From Vespula vulgaris (taxonomy: Eukaryota > Arthropoda > Insecta > Hymenoptera > Vespidae): 64,000 bases of DNA. The position numbers and the translations under genes were made by a program. Position 1 is the stretch's first letter. Each line of letters begins with the position of its first letter. Shown here piece by piece: positions 1 through 12,756 of this stretch. The notes beneath the pieces were generated by a model. It did no database searches, was not told the origin of the DNA, and saw only the letters and a list, made by a program, of their open reading frames with translations. The DNA lies in NCBI RefSeq assembly GCF_905475345.1, contig NC_066596.1:7001001-7065000 (forward strand). The letters are read 5' to 3'.

Positions 1-3000
1 AAAAAATGTATGAACCTTGGCTAACTTGGCAGTCTTATGCACTTCTGGATCATCCTGCGCTTGTGCAAGTCTTCGCGTACGTACGGTTCTTGCATTGGTA
101 TTCGTTAATGCCGTTAATTGAGAAAAGAATGCGTCCGATTGCGTCTTCGAATCGCCAGAATTTTTTTCCTTTATATTATGCGTACTACTACATTTTGTTT
201 TACCATTTTGTACTTGCACTTGATTAATCGAAGATTTAAGTCGTCTTACTTTCTCCAAGTTTCTTAACAGGAAGCAATGATGTTGTTGGGCGAAACAACG
301 TTGTTGATGCGACATAGGTTTCAGCATAGGTGCATTAACGAGACTAGAATCGCCTACTTTACGCGATTTGCAAATTCCCTTAGAATTAGTAGATTGCACC
401 GTGTTGGATTTACGAACATTTTTACGGGGTCTACCCACTGATCTTCTCTCCGCAGGTTCTAATTGAGAAGGAATCGAGGTAATAGTTCTTGGCACCCTTT
501 GACTTTTCCCACCTGATAAAATGAAAAACAAGATATACGCATAAAGATACAGACGACGTTTTCATCCTGATAAACGAATGTCGTATATCATATACCTATA
601 ACTCCTCTACACGCGCTACTACCGCATCTACATTGCTGACCTTCCGACGGATTAAAAAGAGCAAAGTTATAATCATATGTTAGTTCTTCCCCAGGTTTTA
701 TATCTCTGGACGCAAATAAAGCCATTCGCGGTAATCCATGTACACTCCATTTTTGCATCTCACAATTAGGTTCGCACGAATGATTAACAAACCTCCCATC
801 GCCACCCATACGGTGACCATCGATTACCAAACCTCCGTCCAAATGTAAACAATAATGATGTGTATCATTGGCGTATCTAAATGAGGAATGAGCCAAGAAA
901 AATTATTATTTCTTGTTTATGACACTAAAACTTACAAAAAACTAAACGAAAGAAGTAGAATACCTAGTCGCCATCCTGGATTTAAATTCTCGTTCCGAAA
1001 CGACTTCACCGACATATTCCAGAATAAAGTCTCCCGATTTAATGGACTGTTGGGTTCTCACACCCCAACCTTTGTCTTCGGTCATAAACCTCTGCAGTCC
1101 TGGTGCCCAGTCGTGTTTTTGAATTCTTTGATTTTCACATTTCTCGCCACAAGGACAGAATTGCGGTGAACATTCGCTAAATACCATACGATTAATGCAA
1201 TCGTCGCCACAACCACTTTCTGGTTTACACTCACAGGCTTGTGCCTCGTATAAAGTTGTTGGTTTGACATCGTAATAAACATTCGTTCTAATTTTCCTGC
1301 AATTCAGTGCATACGTATTACAAAACGTAAAAAACAAAAACAAACAAAATGAACGCTCCGGATGCTACCTAAACAAAGCGTTCCACTTACTTGTAATTCC
1401 AAGATGGCACTAAATCTCTACCTGGTAGTCTTGAATGAGTATGTAACCACCATAAATCATATGGCAATTGAAATGGCATTTTTCGTTGACGTAAAAGTTT
1501 ACCACATTGATACGAGGCAGGTAGTAAAGCAGATGAATGATCATTCGTATCACATAATAATTTATTCTTCCCAGAATTAGACTCAGTATTTGAGATCTTC
1601 TTGGAATCATCTTCCTTGGCGTATTCGGAAAAAATGCCTGCCTGCAAATAGCGTTTTTTCCATCTAGATTGTTTCTTTCTGGTGTGCGGTATACTCGATT
1701 GTTTCCCGGTTTCATGCTCATCGCTAGTTACATCACTGCCAGGAAGAGCATCGCTTTCGGTATCATAGCCCGCGCCTCGTAGACGTTTCGCATTCCTCAA
1801 TGTTAAATTACATGGACTAGCTGATCCTCTTCTCTTCTTATGATTATTATTGAAACAACTAGATAACTCCATCTTTACATTAGCATGAGCATTTGCACGT
1901 TCTAACTTTTTTAAATTTTCTTCATTGAGTTCTGCTATTCTTTGATTCTGAGTATATCTTTCAAGAGATTCTTCCAACGACGCATTCTCGTCATAAATTC
2001 TACAATCTTGAAGTTTTTCAAACTTGACCGGATATATCTTATCGGAAGGAGTACTACTGTCGGATTCAACGAGGTCTTTACGTACTCTCAATTGTCCCGG
2101 ACAAGAGTCTAATATCTCATCAGAACCGCTATGACTGGATGTCATATTGCGTCCTGAATTAGAATCCTCGAAATCTTTGACCTCTACGTGACTCTGTGAT
2201 TTAACATTATTTCCACTTTTGACCTTGACGTCATCCTCAATCGTAACATCATCCGAAATTTTGTCATTTGACAGAGGTACTTTACTATCCACCTTACTTT
2301 CTTGCACATCTCCTTCCGTACAATCTTGATCCTTAGGCATCGCATTACTTTCGGGTACAACAGTTCCCTTTTTCATCATAGTCGTTTCATTATTCTTAAA
2401 TGTTTTCTTTTTCTTCTTCTTTAACGTCGGAAAACCTGTACGATTGATGGTCTTGCGCCTTCGCATTTTTTTCTTGGTAAGAAGCAACGCCGCAGAAGGA
2501 TTTACCGGATTTGGAACGTTCAATGCGTTGTCTTGTTTAATCTTTTTTTCAAGCCCACCCTCTTGCGCCTCACCATTCTCAGTTATATTTTCCTCCGTAT
2601 CAACTTTTATTTGTTTTTCTAAGTGGTCGTTATCGATCGACGAATCAATTTTTTCCACTTTATCCGCTTGGTTTTTATCAGCTTTTACAATTTTTTCTGC
2701 CACTACTTTGTCCGACTTGCTCGATTTGTCTACATGATTTTTCAAGCTTTTCTCGTTCGTAGATTTCTCAGATTTGTCAATTTTCTCCAATAACCCGTGA
2801 TTTTCGGACGACAACTTCGTAACCGTGACTCTGAGATCTTTTACAATCTTCTTCTTTCTTCGAGGTTGTACTTCCAATTGATTTAACGGTTTATCTTCTA
2901 GAGATTCACCAGAATTGTTTCCTTGCTTTTCAGGTACTGCATTTTCACTATCTCTAAGTCTCTTTTTGGGCGTAATTACGACATTTTCGTCATGAACAGA

Positions 3001-4756
3001 AGACGCCGAGCTGCCGCCATACCTATTTATAGTAGCTTCGATTGCTTCCTCTATATGGCTTTCGGTCGAATTGGATTCATTCGGATTAGTATCGGTACAA
3101 CTAGCATTTGAACTCTGGGAGCTATGCGGACTAGACACGTGATAATGCCTTTTTTTTAATGGCAATCTTTGTTCATTTGGATTAGAATTTGTACTCGTGT
3201 TTGTATTGCTCTTTGAGTCCGAGTTCAAAAGTACTTTTTCCTTCTTCAAGCGTCTTTTCAACTTCTGTTCGTCGTTCGAGCTAACGTCACCTTTCCTTTT
3301 CTTCGTGAGCTTTTTCACTCGAAAGATTTGTGGTAACTCCGTGTGATTAGAATTATTGTTATTTCTGCCTAAACTACAAGATCTAGTGAACTCCTCGATT
3401 AGCTTTTCTAATTCCTGTATGATACATGGGTCGATACGAATTGGATTTTTCGGTGGCATCAACAATCGCCGGCGATGTTTATGATGGTGGTGCTTGTGAC
3501 AATGAGTGTGTATCGGTTGCGTCGCTTTGTCGCACTTGTTAGATACATTATTTACATTTTCCGTCTTCAATACTTCTCCGATAGGTAGGGATATCAACGT
3601 TTGGACACCAACTCCATTGGTTTCGAACGTCGAATTACTCTTTTTGTTACATTTGTTTTCTTTTAAAACGCGCCGCGTAGCAGCTTGCGGAACGGGTTTC
3701 TTCAACGAGCTTTGCTTTCTCGTTGTACTCGCGTTGTTTCTATTTTCCTTGGAGCTTCTTTTATTGGGATGCAAAGTTTTCTGTTCGCTCGCGTTACGCT
3801 CGCAAGAAGATTGTTTCTGACGCGTTACCGGGATCATGCCTTTGTTAGACGCATTAGGTTTCTCTTGTTTCACCTTCTTATAAGCTTTGCTATCGCATTG
3901 TGTCGTTTCTCGCATAGCTTTGTTCGTTACCGTTCTGCTTAGGCACTTGACTCTAGCTGGCGATGCTTTTTCGTTTTTCTTACTAGCTTTCTCCTGTAAA
4001 ACTTTCACTGTATTAGACCGTTTATTCGGGAAAGGCTTTTTATCTTTGACTTTTTTGATCACAGACGTGTCCTGTTGAGCTGTCGTTGATTTTGGCAAGG
4101 GCTTGACCTTTCCTCTCTTTCCCGGAGTTACTTCCTTCTTGACAACCTTCTGCTGCAACTGAGTACTTTTTTTCTCGTGTTTCTCGACTTTCTCTATTTT
4201 CTCGGCGACTTCTGGCTTTAATCTGGGCCTTCCCGGGCCACGGGGTTGTGTGGACACGGTCTTTGCAGGCCTACCCGGTTTTCTCTTAGGCGGATACAAT
4301 ACTCTATCCACGTTGACAGCTGGTTTCGGTACGATAGGCTGTACAGGCGATTGCGTGGGAACTGGCGGGCTAACAGGGCTAATCGCTAAATGCAAAGGAC
4401 TATTATCTACGGACTGAATGCCTGAATCCGGTGAAACGTTTGATACGCAAGGATATTCCGTATCATTGAGTTTCTTCCCCAATTTGCTACGTCTTTTTCG
4501 AGGCTCTGACAAAAGTGCCGTTTTTTCAACGAATTGTTGTAAAAGCGTAGAACTATATACAGGTATAGGATTTTGATCACCGTTTTCACTAGTGTCCGAG
4601 TCTGCTCCTAACGACATACGTTCGATAGCTTTTGATACTAAACGACCACTTTCCGAGTCCTCGAATCCATCGAACGGGGCATCTTCGTGTTCTTGATCCG
4701 GTAAAATAGCTGCCAAATCTTCTTGATTTATTTCTTGAAGCGGCTGATGCTGCTGC

Positions 4757-4791
<35 letters not shown>

Positions 4792-4801
4792 CTGCTGCTG
4801 T

Positions 4802-4858
<57 letters not shown>

Positions 4859-5770
4859 GATTGTTGAACGATCGCTTGCTGCGTGTGTTGAAAATTCTGA
4901 CTTGCCGACGAATCGGAGTCATCGCTGCTGCATTCTGAAGACTGATCGCACGGAAGAATAGTATAATAAAAACAAAATCTACGTGTCAATCTAAATTGTC
5001 GCGTTATAAGAAACTTACTTTTACTCCACGACTCGTCGCTTTGATCTTTTTCGTCATATTTCTTCGATTTTTATCATATTTACTTTTATCGATATCTTCC
5101 TTTTTCGGACCCTTCATGGTGATCTTTAGTTTAAGCGCTCCCTACAAGATAAACCTTTCTTATACGATATAATTACAAATAATAAACACAGATCTGATTT
5201 TATACTTATTATTTTGTCTACTTATTTCTTCCAAGTTTCTTTACAATACACGGAAGTATACATTTTTACGCGTACCGATTCAAAATTTGTTTCTTGGATC
5301 GAAAATGTTTGCTCGCTATGTTCAGATGTACAATCTGAATTAGATCCCGTGTCTTCCCCTTCTTCTTCCTCTCCGCTACTTTCGTCGTCGGATTCTGAAT
5401 TTGAATCTGAATAAGAACAGCTACCCTCGGTTCCGCCAGAACTTTCCTCGTCGGAATCAGAATCTTCTTCGGAATCAATCGAGTCAGTTCCTAAGGGAAA
5501 AGCACGCGATAAGCTTACGCGCCTAACCAGTTTACGAATGAATTTACTCGCCGTATCGAAGCCTATAAAAACTAAACAATGCGATTTTATCGTAGTACCA
5601 TTAGTTCCATTAGCAGGATCCCAGCTACCTCCACCTTTTATGGCATCCATATCAACCGTCGAAGGAAGTTCTCTCTCCTGTTCTCCATCGTTTTCTTCCC
5701 AATTCCAATTCTGTAATTCTAATTCTGAAGGATGATGGATAACAGCACTCCATCCTGAATCACCAGACAT
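1..5770 (-). CDS. ash1: ash1, histone H3K36 methyltransferase (5' part; truncated at left edge)
   Basis: Trithorax-group SET-domain methyltransferase that modifies histone H3 in the nucleus and opposes Polycomb silencing (family knowledge). Exons read on the minus strand: 5770-5599, 5490-5270, 5141-5019, 4941-1391, 1296-964, 876-596 and 512 to the window edge; all phases agree. The start is the ATG at 5770. After an acidic Ser/Asp/Glu N-terminus come a polyglutamine run, two AT-hook-like motifs (RKPGRPAK and GPGRPRLK, about 4215-4290), a long Lys/Ser-rich disordered part, then the cysteine-rich AWS domain (CECKPESGCGDDC, exon 1296-964). The SET domain carries the cofactor/catalytic motif NHSCEPNC and the ELTYDYNF motif (exon 876-596), and the post-SET is CRCGSSACRGVIGG. 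A third AT-hook-like motif (GRPRK) and the family segment VRTRRLAQAQDDPE lie in the last exon. Bromodomain, PHD and BAH parts are outside the window. About 1730 residues are visible. Confidence 0.93.
4745..4858 (-). repeat. ash1: CAG/CAA tract coding polyglutamine in ash1
   Basis: On the minus strand this is a mixed CAG/CAA run coding more than 30 consecutive glutamines, followed by His/Gln. It lies near the start of the large ash1 exon. Long mixed runs like this vary in length between individuals. Confidence 0.9.
5491..5598 (-). other. ash1: in-frame 108-nt intron of ash1, possibly retained
   Basis: Within the long open first exon of ash1, a donor (G|GTACTA at 5598) and an acceptor with a pyrimidine tract (CTTTTCCCTTAG ending at 5491) bound 108 nt, which is 36 codons with no stop. 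Splicing joins NGTN to GTDSIDSEE. Retention adds a hydrophobic/basic insert (LVFIGFDTASKFIRK) unlike the acidic context, which argues that it is normally removed. Confidence 0.6.
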
Positions 5771-8046
5771 TTTTCAGCTTATCTGACATCCAGGGAGAAT
5801 AGAATAGAATACCATTCCTTATGTTTTGCTTCGACCATTAAGCCCGGTTAGTATCACATTTTCGAATTTTGAAATATTAGACGTTCGCTGGAGGAGTATC
5901 GTACAGAGTTCTTTTCTACATGTCGATACGTTTCTTTTTCAAAGATGCACTGGGAAGAGGAATACTGAAAGTCAAACACATCGATTATAAATACAAAAGT
6001 AAACATTGACCGCACGATCGTTCCACTGTTTATACGGGCAAGATTATCCATAAACACACAATTTTCCACAAATATTTGATACAAGCAAATAACGGGACAC
6101 AGTTGTTATCCCTTGACGTTGTTCTTACGTGAAATTTCTCAACACTTGAATAAATAGATCACACATATTTATAGACAAACGCATTTATAATAATTCTGAA
6201 ATAATTACAATTCCATGAGAGTCCAAACGATGAGACAAACTTGGAAACAAAACCGAGACTCGTTTATGCCATTTGTCATCGAAATTCATGACTAAAAAAA
6301 TTAACGAGAGATAAACGGTAACCGACTTTTTCGTTTTAACGTGACCGAATTGAAAAACATAAGGCGCATTATGAGAACGGTTATGGGACGGCTCGGAAGC
6401 AATCGCTGACCGAACGTTAGCGACGTTAAATGGATCCCACGAAATGATCTACCTGGCCGGATGAGCGTCCTTTAAACGTAAAAATCGACGACCGATCGTG
6501 GATATCCGAAAAATCGGCAAGGAAACGGACAGCTGTTTGTGAGGTGTTGCGCCAGGTGCGTTGTGCCGGATTTGGCGCGAAACGTCTCTAAGGAAGGAAC
6601 AGAAACGGCTAAACCATTGCGAGAGTCATCGGTCTCGAACGATCGCACACCTATCGTATTATACTTTTTCCTTCGATCAATGAAAAATTGTCTCGTCGTT
6701 CGCGATAAACACGATTAGAAAGTTTTGATGTTTACGTCGCGATGCGTGCTCACAAAATGGCGTTTATATCCAAGAGAGACGTCCACCCGCTGATTTGATC
6801 CGCGAAGATTCCCGCTATTTCGCGTTCTCGCATAGAAATTTATTCATTCGAATATTCCTTCGTGGATCCTGACGCTCATACCGATCACTTCACCGATCCT
6901 CGATTCGTTCTTCTCGCCGAAATACATATATTTTTTGTGAAATAATCGAATACACGGCGCGTATCGCGTACCTTGATCGGTGCGTTGCTGACCCCTCGCC
7001 ACGGCAAATTTCGAAACTATCCTTTCATTCGATGCCATCGATAACATCGGTAATACAGAATCATCCAATTCTTTTTTGGCCTCGTCTCCAAGTATGACCA
7101 ACGAGCGACTTCACCGTTGACTTTTTTCTTTTTCCTTTCTTTCTCCAATTTTTGCCTCGTAATTTCAACTTCCTCGGGAAGGTTCTCTCTCATTGGTCGA
7201 TCCTTCGATTCAATGCCCCATAACTCTTGACTTACGATTTGGATTTTCTTCGATTTTCATCCTGATTACGTTTCTATGCATCTTATTCGATAATATCGTT
7301 TACGATATTTTCTTTTTCTCAAGATTTCCATTCAAAATCCAAACTGTTGAGATCTTTTCAACTAAAGAATTATCACAGATAATCGTTTCTCCTTCTTAAT
7401 CCTTAAGAGGTTACGACTCGAAAATCGTCAAACGTAATACGTTACTTATCCTACCGTTTTATTATTGTATAAACGTATTACAATAGTAAGGAGGCATAAG
7501 TACGGTAAAGCCAAGGGTCAAAAGGTTTATTTGTATACGGTAGACGCAGGTAGAAATAAGCAAACAAAGAGAAACGAAGATTCTCACAAATCCTATTAAA
7601 TCGTTGTAAACCAGGTATGCTGGTAAATTTTTAATTATCGAATTTAATATATATGTATATACGCGTGTGTGTGCGCGTATGCGAAGGTAATATCTTAAAT
7701 GTCGCTTATGTATACAAATCATCTCTTATAACGCGATACGTCGTATTTTTAGTAGCCGTTTGTTTTTCTTTTTTTTTTTTCAGATAAGGCAGGACAAAAT
7801 CACGGTCGGTGCACTTTCGGTCGAAGGAGCGTGTATGAAACGTGATTAATTAGAGCATTACTAATTAACTTTGTAAATCTCTACACGCAGGAAACTCCGA
7901 TAGAAGGCATAATCGCGGAACTCGCTAAATATGCTCGAAAGTTCTTTAGTTATAACTCTCGTTACACGAGCGTTGAAAGCTGTTTCCTGCTATTCACCGG
8001 TAAAGGAGAGAACTTAATATGAATAAATAACGTAAAGATATCACAT

Positions 8047-8064
8047 TGTGTGTGTGTATATATA

Positions 8065-8108
<44 letters not shown>
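8047..8108. repeat. (TG/TA)n microsatellite
   Basis: Alternating TG and TA dinucleotides, about 60 bp, upstream of ena. Confidence 0.9.
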
Positions 8109-8109
<1 letters not shown>

Positions 8110-8264
8110 GCGTAGTGATCTCGAGATACACATATAAGACATTGTTAAACGAGAAGAGTAAACAAAAAAATAGAGAAAGAAAAAACCAAACAAAAACAAT
8201 AAAAAGCAAATTAAAATCGAAAGTTGGATCGTTCAATAATTAACATTTAATCGTATCGTATCGG

Positions 8265-8266
<2 letters not shown>

Positions 8267-8299
<33 letters not shown>
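8267..8299. repeat. (GA)n microsatellite upstream of ena
   Basis: Uninterrupted GA repeat about 420 bp upstream of the proposed ena start. GA tracts can bind GAGA-factor-type proteins in insects; that role here is inference. Confidence 0.85.
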
Positions 8300-8302
<3 letters not shown>

Positions 8303-8716
8303 TGAGAAAGATATAAACATTCGATCAGCGAATAAGAACTCGAAGAAATCCGACGAATGGGAAAGGACCAATGACAAAGCGAGTAGCGGAAGACGCCATC
8401 TGGTTGGTGGATCGCGTCGAGCGAGGGAGCGAGCGTGCGAGGATAGTTTCCCTATCTATGATGGCGCCCGCGCACCAAGACGGAACGACGAAGGCGGTGG
8501 TGGTAGGAGTAACGAATCTCGAGAGTCGGCAATATGGCCGGCCAGATGTGCAGTAGCAGGGTGTCACGGTGGTGTTAGTGCCGCGCGTTATTTATGTCGA
8601 ACTACCGAAAGTCTTGTCCGAATCTCGCGTGTTTTCATGGGATCGGTGATATACTTTGTAGAAGCAGGAATAACGCTTGCACGAGGGCATAGCACACGCT
8701 TCCCGGCCAAGCAAAT

Positions 8717-11203
8717 ATGAAGTAAGTAAGAGCTTTTTTTACTAGTAGACACACGGCATTATCGAATACACACAAATCGAGCGAACCTACGACGAGGACG
8801 ACGACGACGACGACGACGACGAGGAGGAGTAATATATATATATTTCTTCGAAAGTGTTAAAATCAGTTAAGTCGATTCAAAGCCGTTGGATTTCTTTCTT
8901 TCTCTCTCTCTCTTATTATTTTGTCCCTACATATTTTTTTCTTTCTCACTCTCGCTACGCTCGTTTGTTTTTATTCAAATCTTTCTTTCTCTCTCTCTCT
9001 CTCGCTCTCTGATTCGCTCGTTCGCTCTCCCTCTCTCTCTTTCTCTCTTCCATACACTTTATTTCTCTGCTTCACCTTTTCGCTCATTCTCCCCTTCCAA
9101 GGCCTTACATGGGGACCTAACGGACTGTTTACGGCCCTTGACCCTCTGCCACCCGATCATCCTGGCAATCCCCCGTCACGACGCTCGCAAAAAGGATTCT
9201 TTCCATTCCTCTCTTCTCTCTCTTTTTAGCTTCTCCCTCGCTAACTCATCGGTTCTCTTTAAAATTCTCGTAGAATCTAACAGAGTTTAAAGACTTCCTT
9301 TTGGTTGAGAACAAGCAAGTTTTTTTTTCTCTCGACAGGAGATGGAGTCACACATACACACGCGCACAGAGAGAGAGAGAGACGACAGGAGCGTGTATAC
9401 GTATACGAGAAAGAGAAAGATAGGGAATATAATAGGAAAGGGCGAGGAAGGATGTCGAAAGGAGGGGAAGGAAAAAGGAGAAAGAGAAAGATATTGTAGG
9501 TGGTGTGACGGGGGGACCAAGTAACGATTTTTGACAGAGCATTTCGATCGAGCATCATCCGCGGTATCGTGCATCGTGAAAACGAGCAACGCCACCAGCT
9601 GCTTTCCTGCCCTTCTTTGCGTCCTCGCCCTTCGACGTGTCCTCTTCCATCTCCCTCCGTTTCTTTATATATATGTATGTATCTATCTGTCTCTATCTTT
9701 ATCTCTCTCTTTCTCTTTCACTCAACATCCTTGCATCGTCCTTCCTTTTTCCAAGTTCGCCAGCTCCTACTTCTTCTTCTTCTTCTTTTCTTGTTTTCTT
9801 TCTCTGTTTCTCCAATGAGAAGGTTTCTTGTATGGAGATCTCGCGATACTACGCACGTACGACGTGGTGGCTTTAAAATGCGATCGATGTCAAGGCGAGT
9901 GCGATGACTTTTCGTGGGACTCTCTTTCTCTGTCTCTCGCTCGCTGGCTCGCTCGCTCTCACGCACGGAAGGAAGGACTATACGCGCGCGTATCCTGGAC
10001 CGGCTGCTTTAAAAAATGATTCTTCCCTCGGTAACTTGTAATTCTTCTTCCGTACGAGAAAAAAGACCGAAGAAATATCGTATTTACGTTTCCAGGAATA
10101 TCGAACGAAGTAAAGAAAATTATTATAGATAGGTAGGATTGTTATATAGATAATGTAAATTATATACAAATTTTTAATTAGAAAGAAAACGTAAGCTAGT
10201 GTAATAAAAGAGAGATCTAGTCCTCTCGCTTCGTCGATCCTAGCTTATTTTCCTAGATATTTGCTAATCAGTTCCGTATATTTGCGTTCGTTGTTACGCT
10301 CCTCGAAGAATGAATAATAATCTGAGAATAGAAGATATACTTATGACCCACTTTTGTCCTTGGAAAAAGAAATGACGGAAGAAAGATCGGTCGAGATCGC
10401 GATTGGAAGTCGCCGATAAAGACTCGAAACAAGGGGTGGAAGTGGGGGAAAAGAAAGAACGGATCGCGGATGATTTCATGGATCATTACGAATTGCGATG
10501 CGATTAGTCGACGTTATTATCTCTCTATTATACTTTCGTAGAATTGAAAAAAGGTATTTCGTTGCAAGATAAGAAAAAGATATTTCTTTTTTTATTTATA
10601 TATTGTTATTACAACGATAAACGATATCGATCGAATGAGTCATCGAAATGCGCGCGTGTGTGTGTGTGTACGTACGAAGAGGGGGAGGTGGCAGGAGGGG
10701 TGTGCGGGGGGCATTTCGAATCTCTTGAGTTTCGTGTACGTGGCAAAGAAGGGCGAGCTCGATCGATATTTTCTTCCTAATTTCACTAGGATATTTCTCT
10801 TCGTCATCGGGAACCTAGTGTGAGAAAGAGAGAGAAAGAGAGTCTAACGAGCGTGCACCTGGAAGTCACATGTAACGCGAAAGATGACGCATCTGCGCGT
10901 TCACTCGAGCAAAGCTTCTCGCATGTGTGCGCCTTCTGTATGCGCTTTTTACTGGTCGTGTCGCATAGAGAGCTTCAACGACCTCGCTATTTCCCATTAT
11001 TCGGTACTACTAGAGGATTCAGGTAAAAATGTTGTCAATAAAATTGAGATCGAATGGAAAGAAGCGATTATTTTTGCCGAGTATACCATTTACGATTGCA
11101 CTACATGTTCTCTTTAAAGCATTACAATTCTCTTTTCTTTTTGCTTAACTTCAAACGTATCCCCTTGCCTTTTACTTCTTCATTTGTTCTTATTCTTCCT
11201 CCC

Positions 11204-11234
<31 letters not shown>

Positions 11235-12722
11235 CCTATCTTTCTATCTCCTTCTTTTTCTTTCATTCTCTTCTTCGACTCGAAACGCTTTGCGAGTTTT
11301 ACGACCGACAGGAAACAAGAATTATCCATAAAATCCGATTTCCTTTCGTATAATCGCCTTACGAACTACCGGACAAGTAGAATGAAAGAAAGAGAAAGAG
11401 CACGCTTTTAAGTCCACCAAACTCCTCTATAGAACTACTACTACTACTATTGCTACACCACTACACTGTTATTGCTACTACTATTGCTGCTACTACACTA
11501 CTACTACTACTACTATATTACACTGCTACTACCATCGCTACTCTCGTTTGGTCTTTTAAGAAAGAGAGAGAACCTGTTCGATGATCGATACATCTTCTGA
11601 GTTCTGTTGCACGCATTATTTTGTTGTACCTTCGTTCAATTATTTTTGATTTATTTATTTCATTGTATTTTTAATCCTTTTTCTTTTTTTCTTTTTTAAT
11701 TTAATTTAATCGATCTTTATGACACAGAGATCGACTTTTTTACGATCATACTCGTGCGTACTTTTATTGGTTCGGTTAAATGCGAGAGTTCATGCTATAA
11801 GTTAATGCATACGTACAACTGGTTTTGGTAAAGCGTACAAAAGCGCGTTAACGAGAAACAAAAGGCTTGCGGACAGGTTGAAAGAGTTGATGGTACGACG
11901 ACGACGACTACACGACGTTTAATAAAGGAACGAATCAATGCGTTTTTCTGTCGTTCCTGTGTCGTCCTTATTCTTCGATCGAAAGAAAAATAAAATATAT
12001 AGAGAGAGAGAGAGAAACTTTTAGTCCGTTCTATAATAATGTAAGGAGAAAAAAGTGGAGACTCGGAGCAAATTCACCGAGAAATTCAAACTCTTCCGAA
12101 CGTGTTAGGGTCAACGTACCACAGTTATTTGCATCGTCAGCTTCCATCGTCTCTTTGCGAAATAGTTCGAGGAGGCATCTCGCGACGATCGAGACAGAAG
12201 ACAAGCCGTGAGAAATAAATTTATAGGTAAACCCCGTTCGCGATAATTTCCGATATTAATGAAAATATTATTGTTATGAAAATTGCGTAGATTATAATAT
12301 ATCGGATTTCGACGATACGTTATTCGCGATCGATTATTGTTACACGTTTAATCTTACCCTTTGTCTCTCTGGTTCGTCGTAAAGCTCGCTTAAAAAAGAT
12401 AAAAAATAAACGAAAGCTCGATAAGAGAGGTAGTAGTCCTCCTCCCGCTTGAATTCCAAAGGAACGTCGAGGCATAATAATCATTGTTCCAATTGCGGCA
12501 CACGGGGAGTAACCACAGAAGATTCCAATGCTAATGGGATTGCGCATGTTAATGATGCGCAAAGCGTCGCAGCAGGACGATGATGCGATCGAAGAAGAAG
12601 GAGTAGAAGAGAGAGAAAAAGAAAAAGAGGTACAAGTGTCGTGGCATTATTATGTTGCATCGAACGAAACTTTTTCGTTACGATCAAATCTCGTAACAAA
12701 GGTGCTTTTGTTATTGAAGATC

Positions 12723-12756
<34 letters not shown>

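Larger units (their letters stand above)
5771..8716. promoter_or_regulatory. divergent ash1/ena intergenic region with 5' leaders
   Basis: No convincing coding exon is seen. ash1 (minus) and ena (plus) point away from each other, so both promoters or leaders should lie here. Just upstream of the ash1 ATG the minus strand reads CCTGGATGTCAG|ATAAGCTGAAAA, a possible acceptor of a 5' leader intron. GCCAT/ATGGC cores (YY1/Pho-type) occur near 6756, 8394, 8460 and 8533. Microsatellites sit at 8047-8108 and 8267-8299. No TATA box was assigned. Confidence 0.5.

Noticed and set aside
6844..7101. 85-codon minus-strand frame upstream of ash1
   Set aside because: Composition is fairly natural, but no splice partner or known motif was found; it may lie in an ash1 leader exon. 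Kept out for lack of support.
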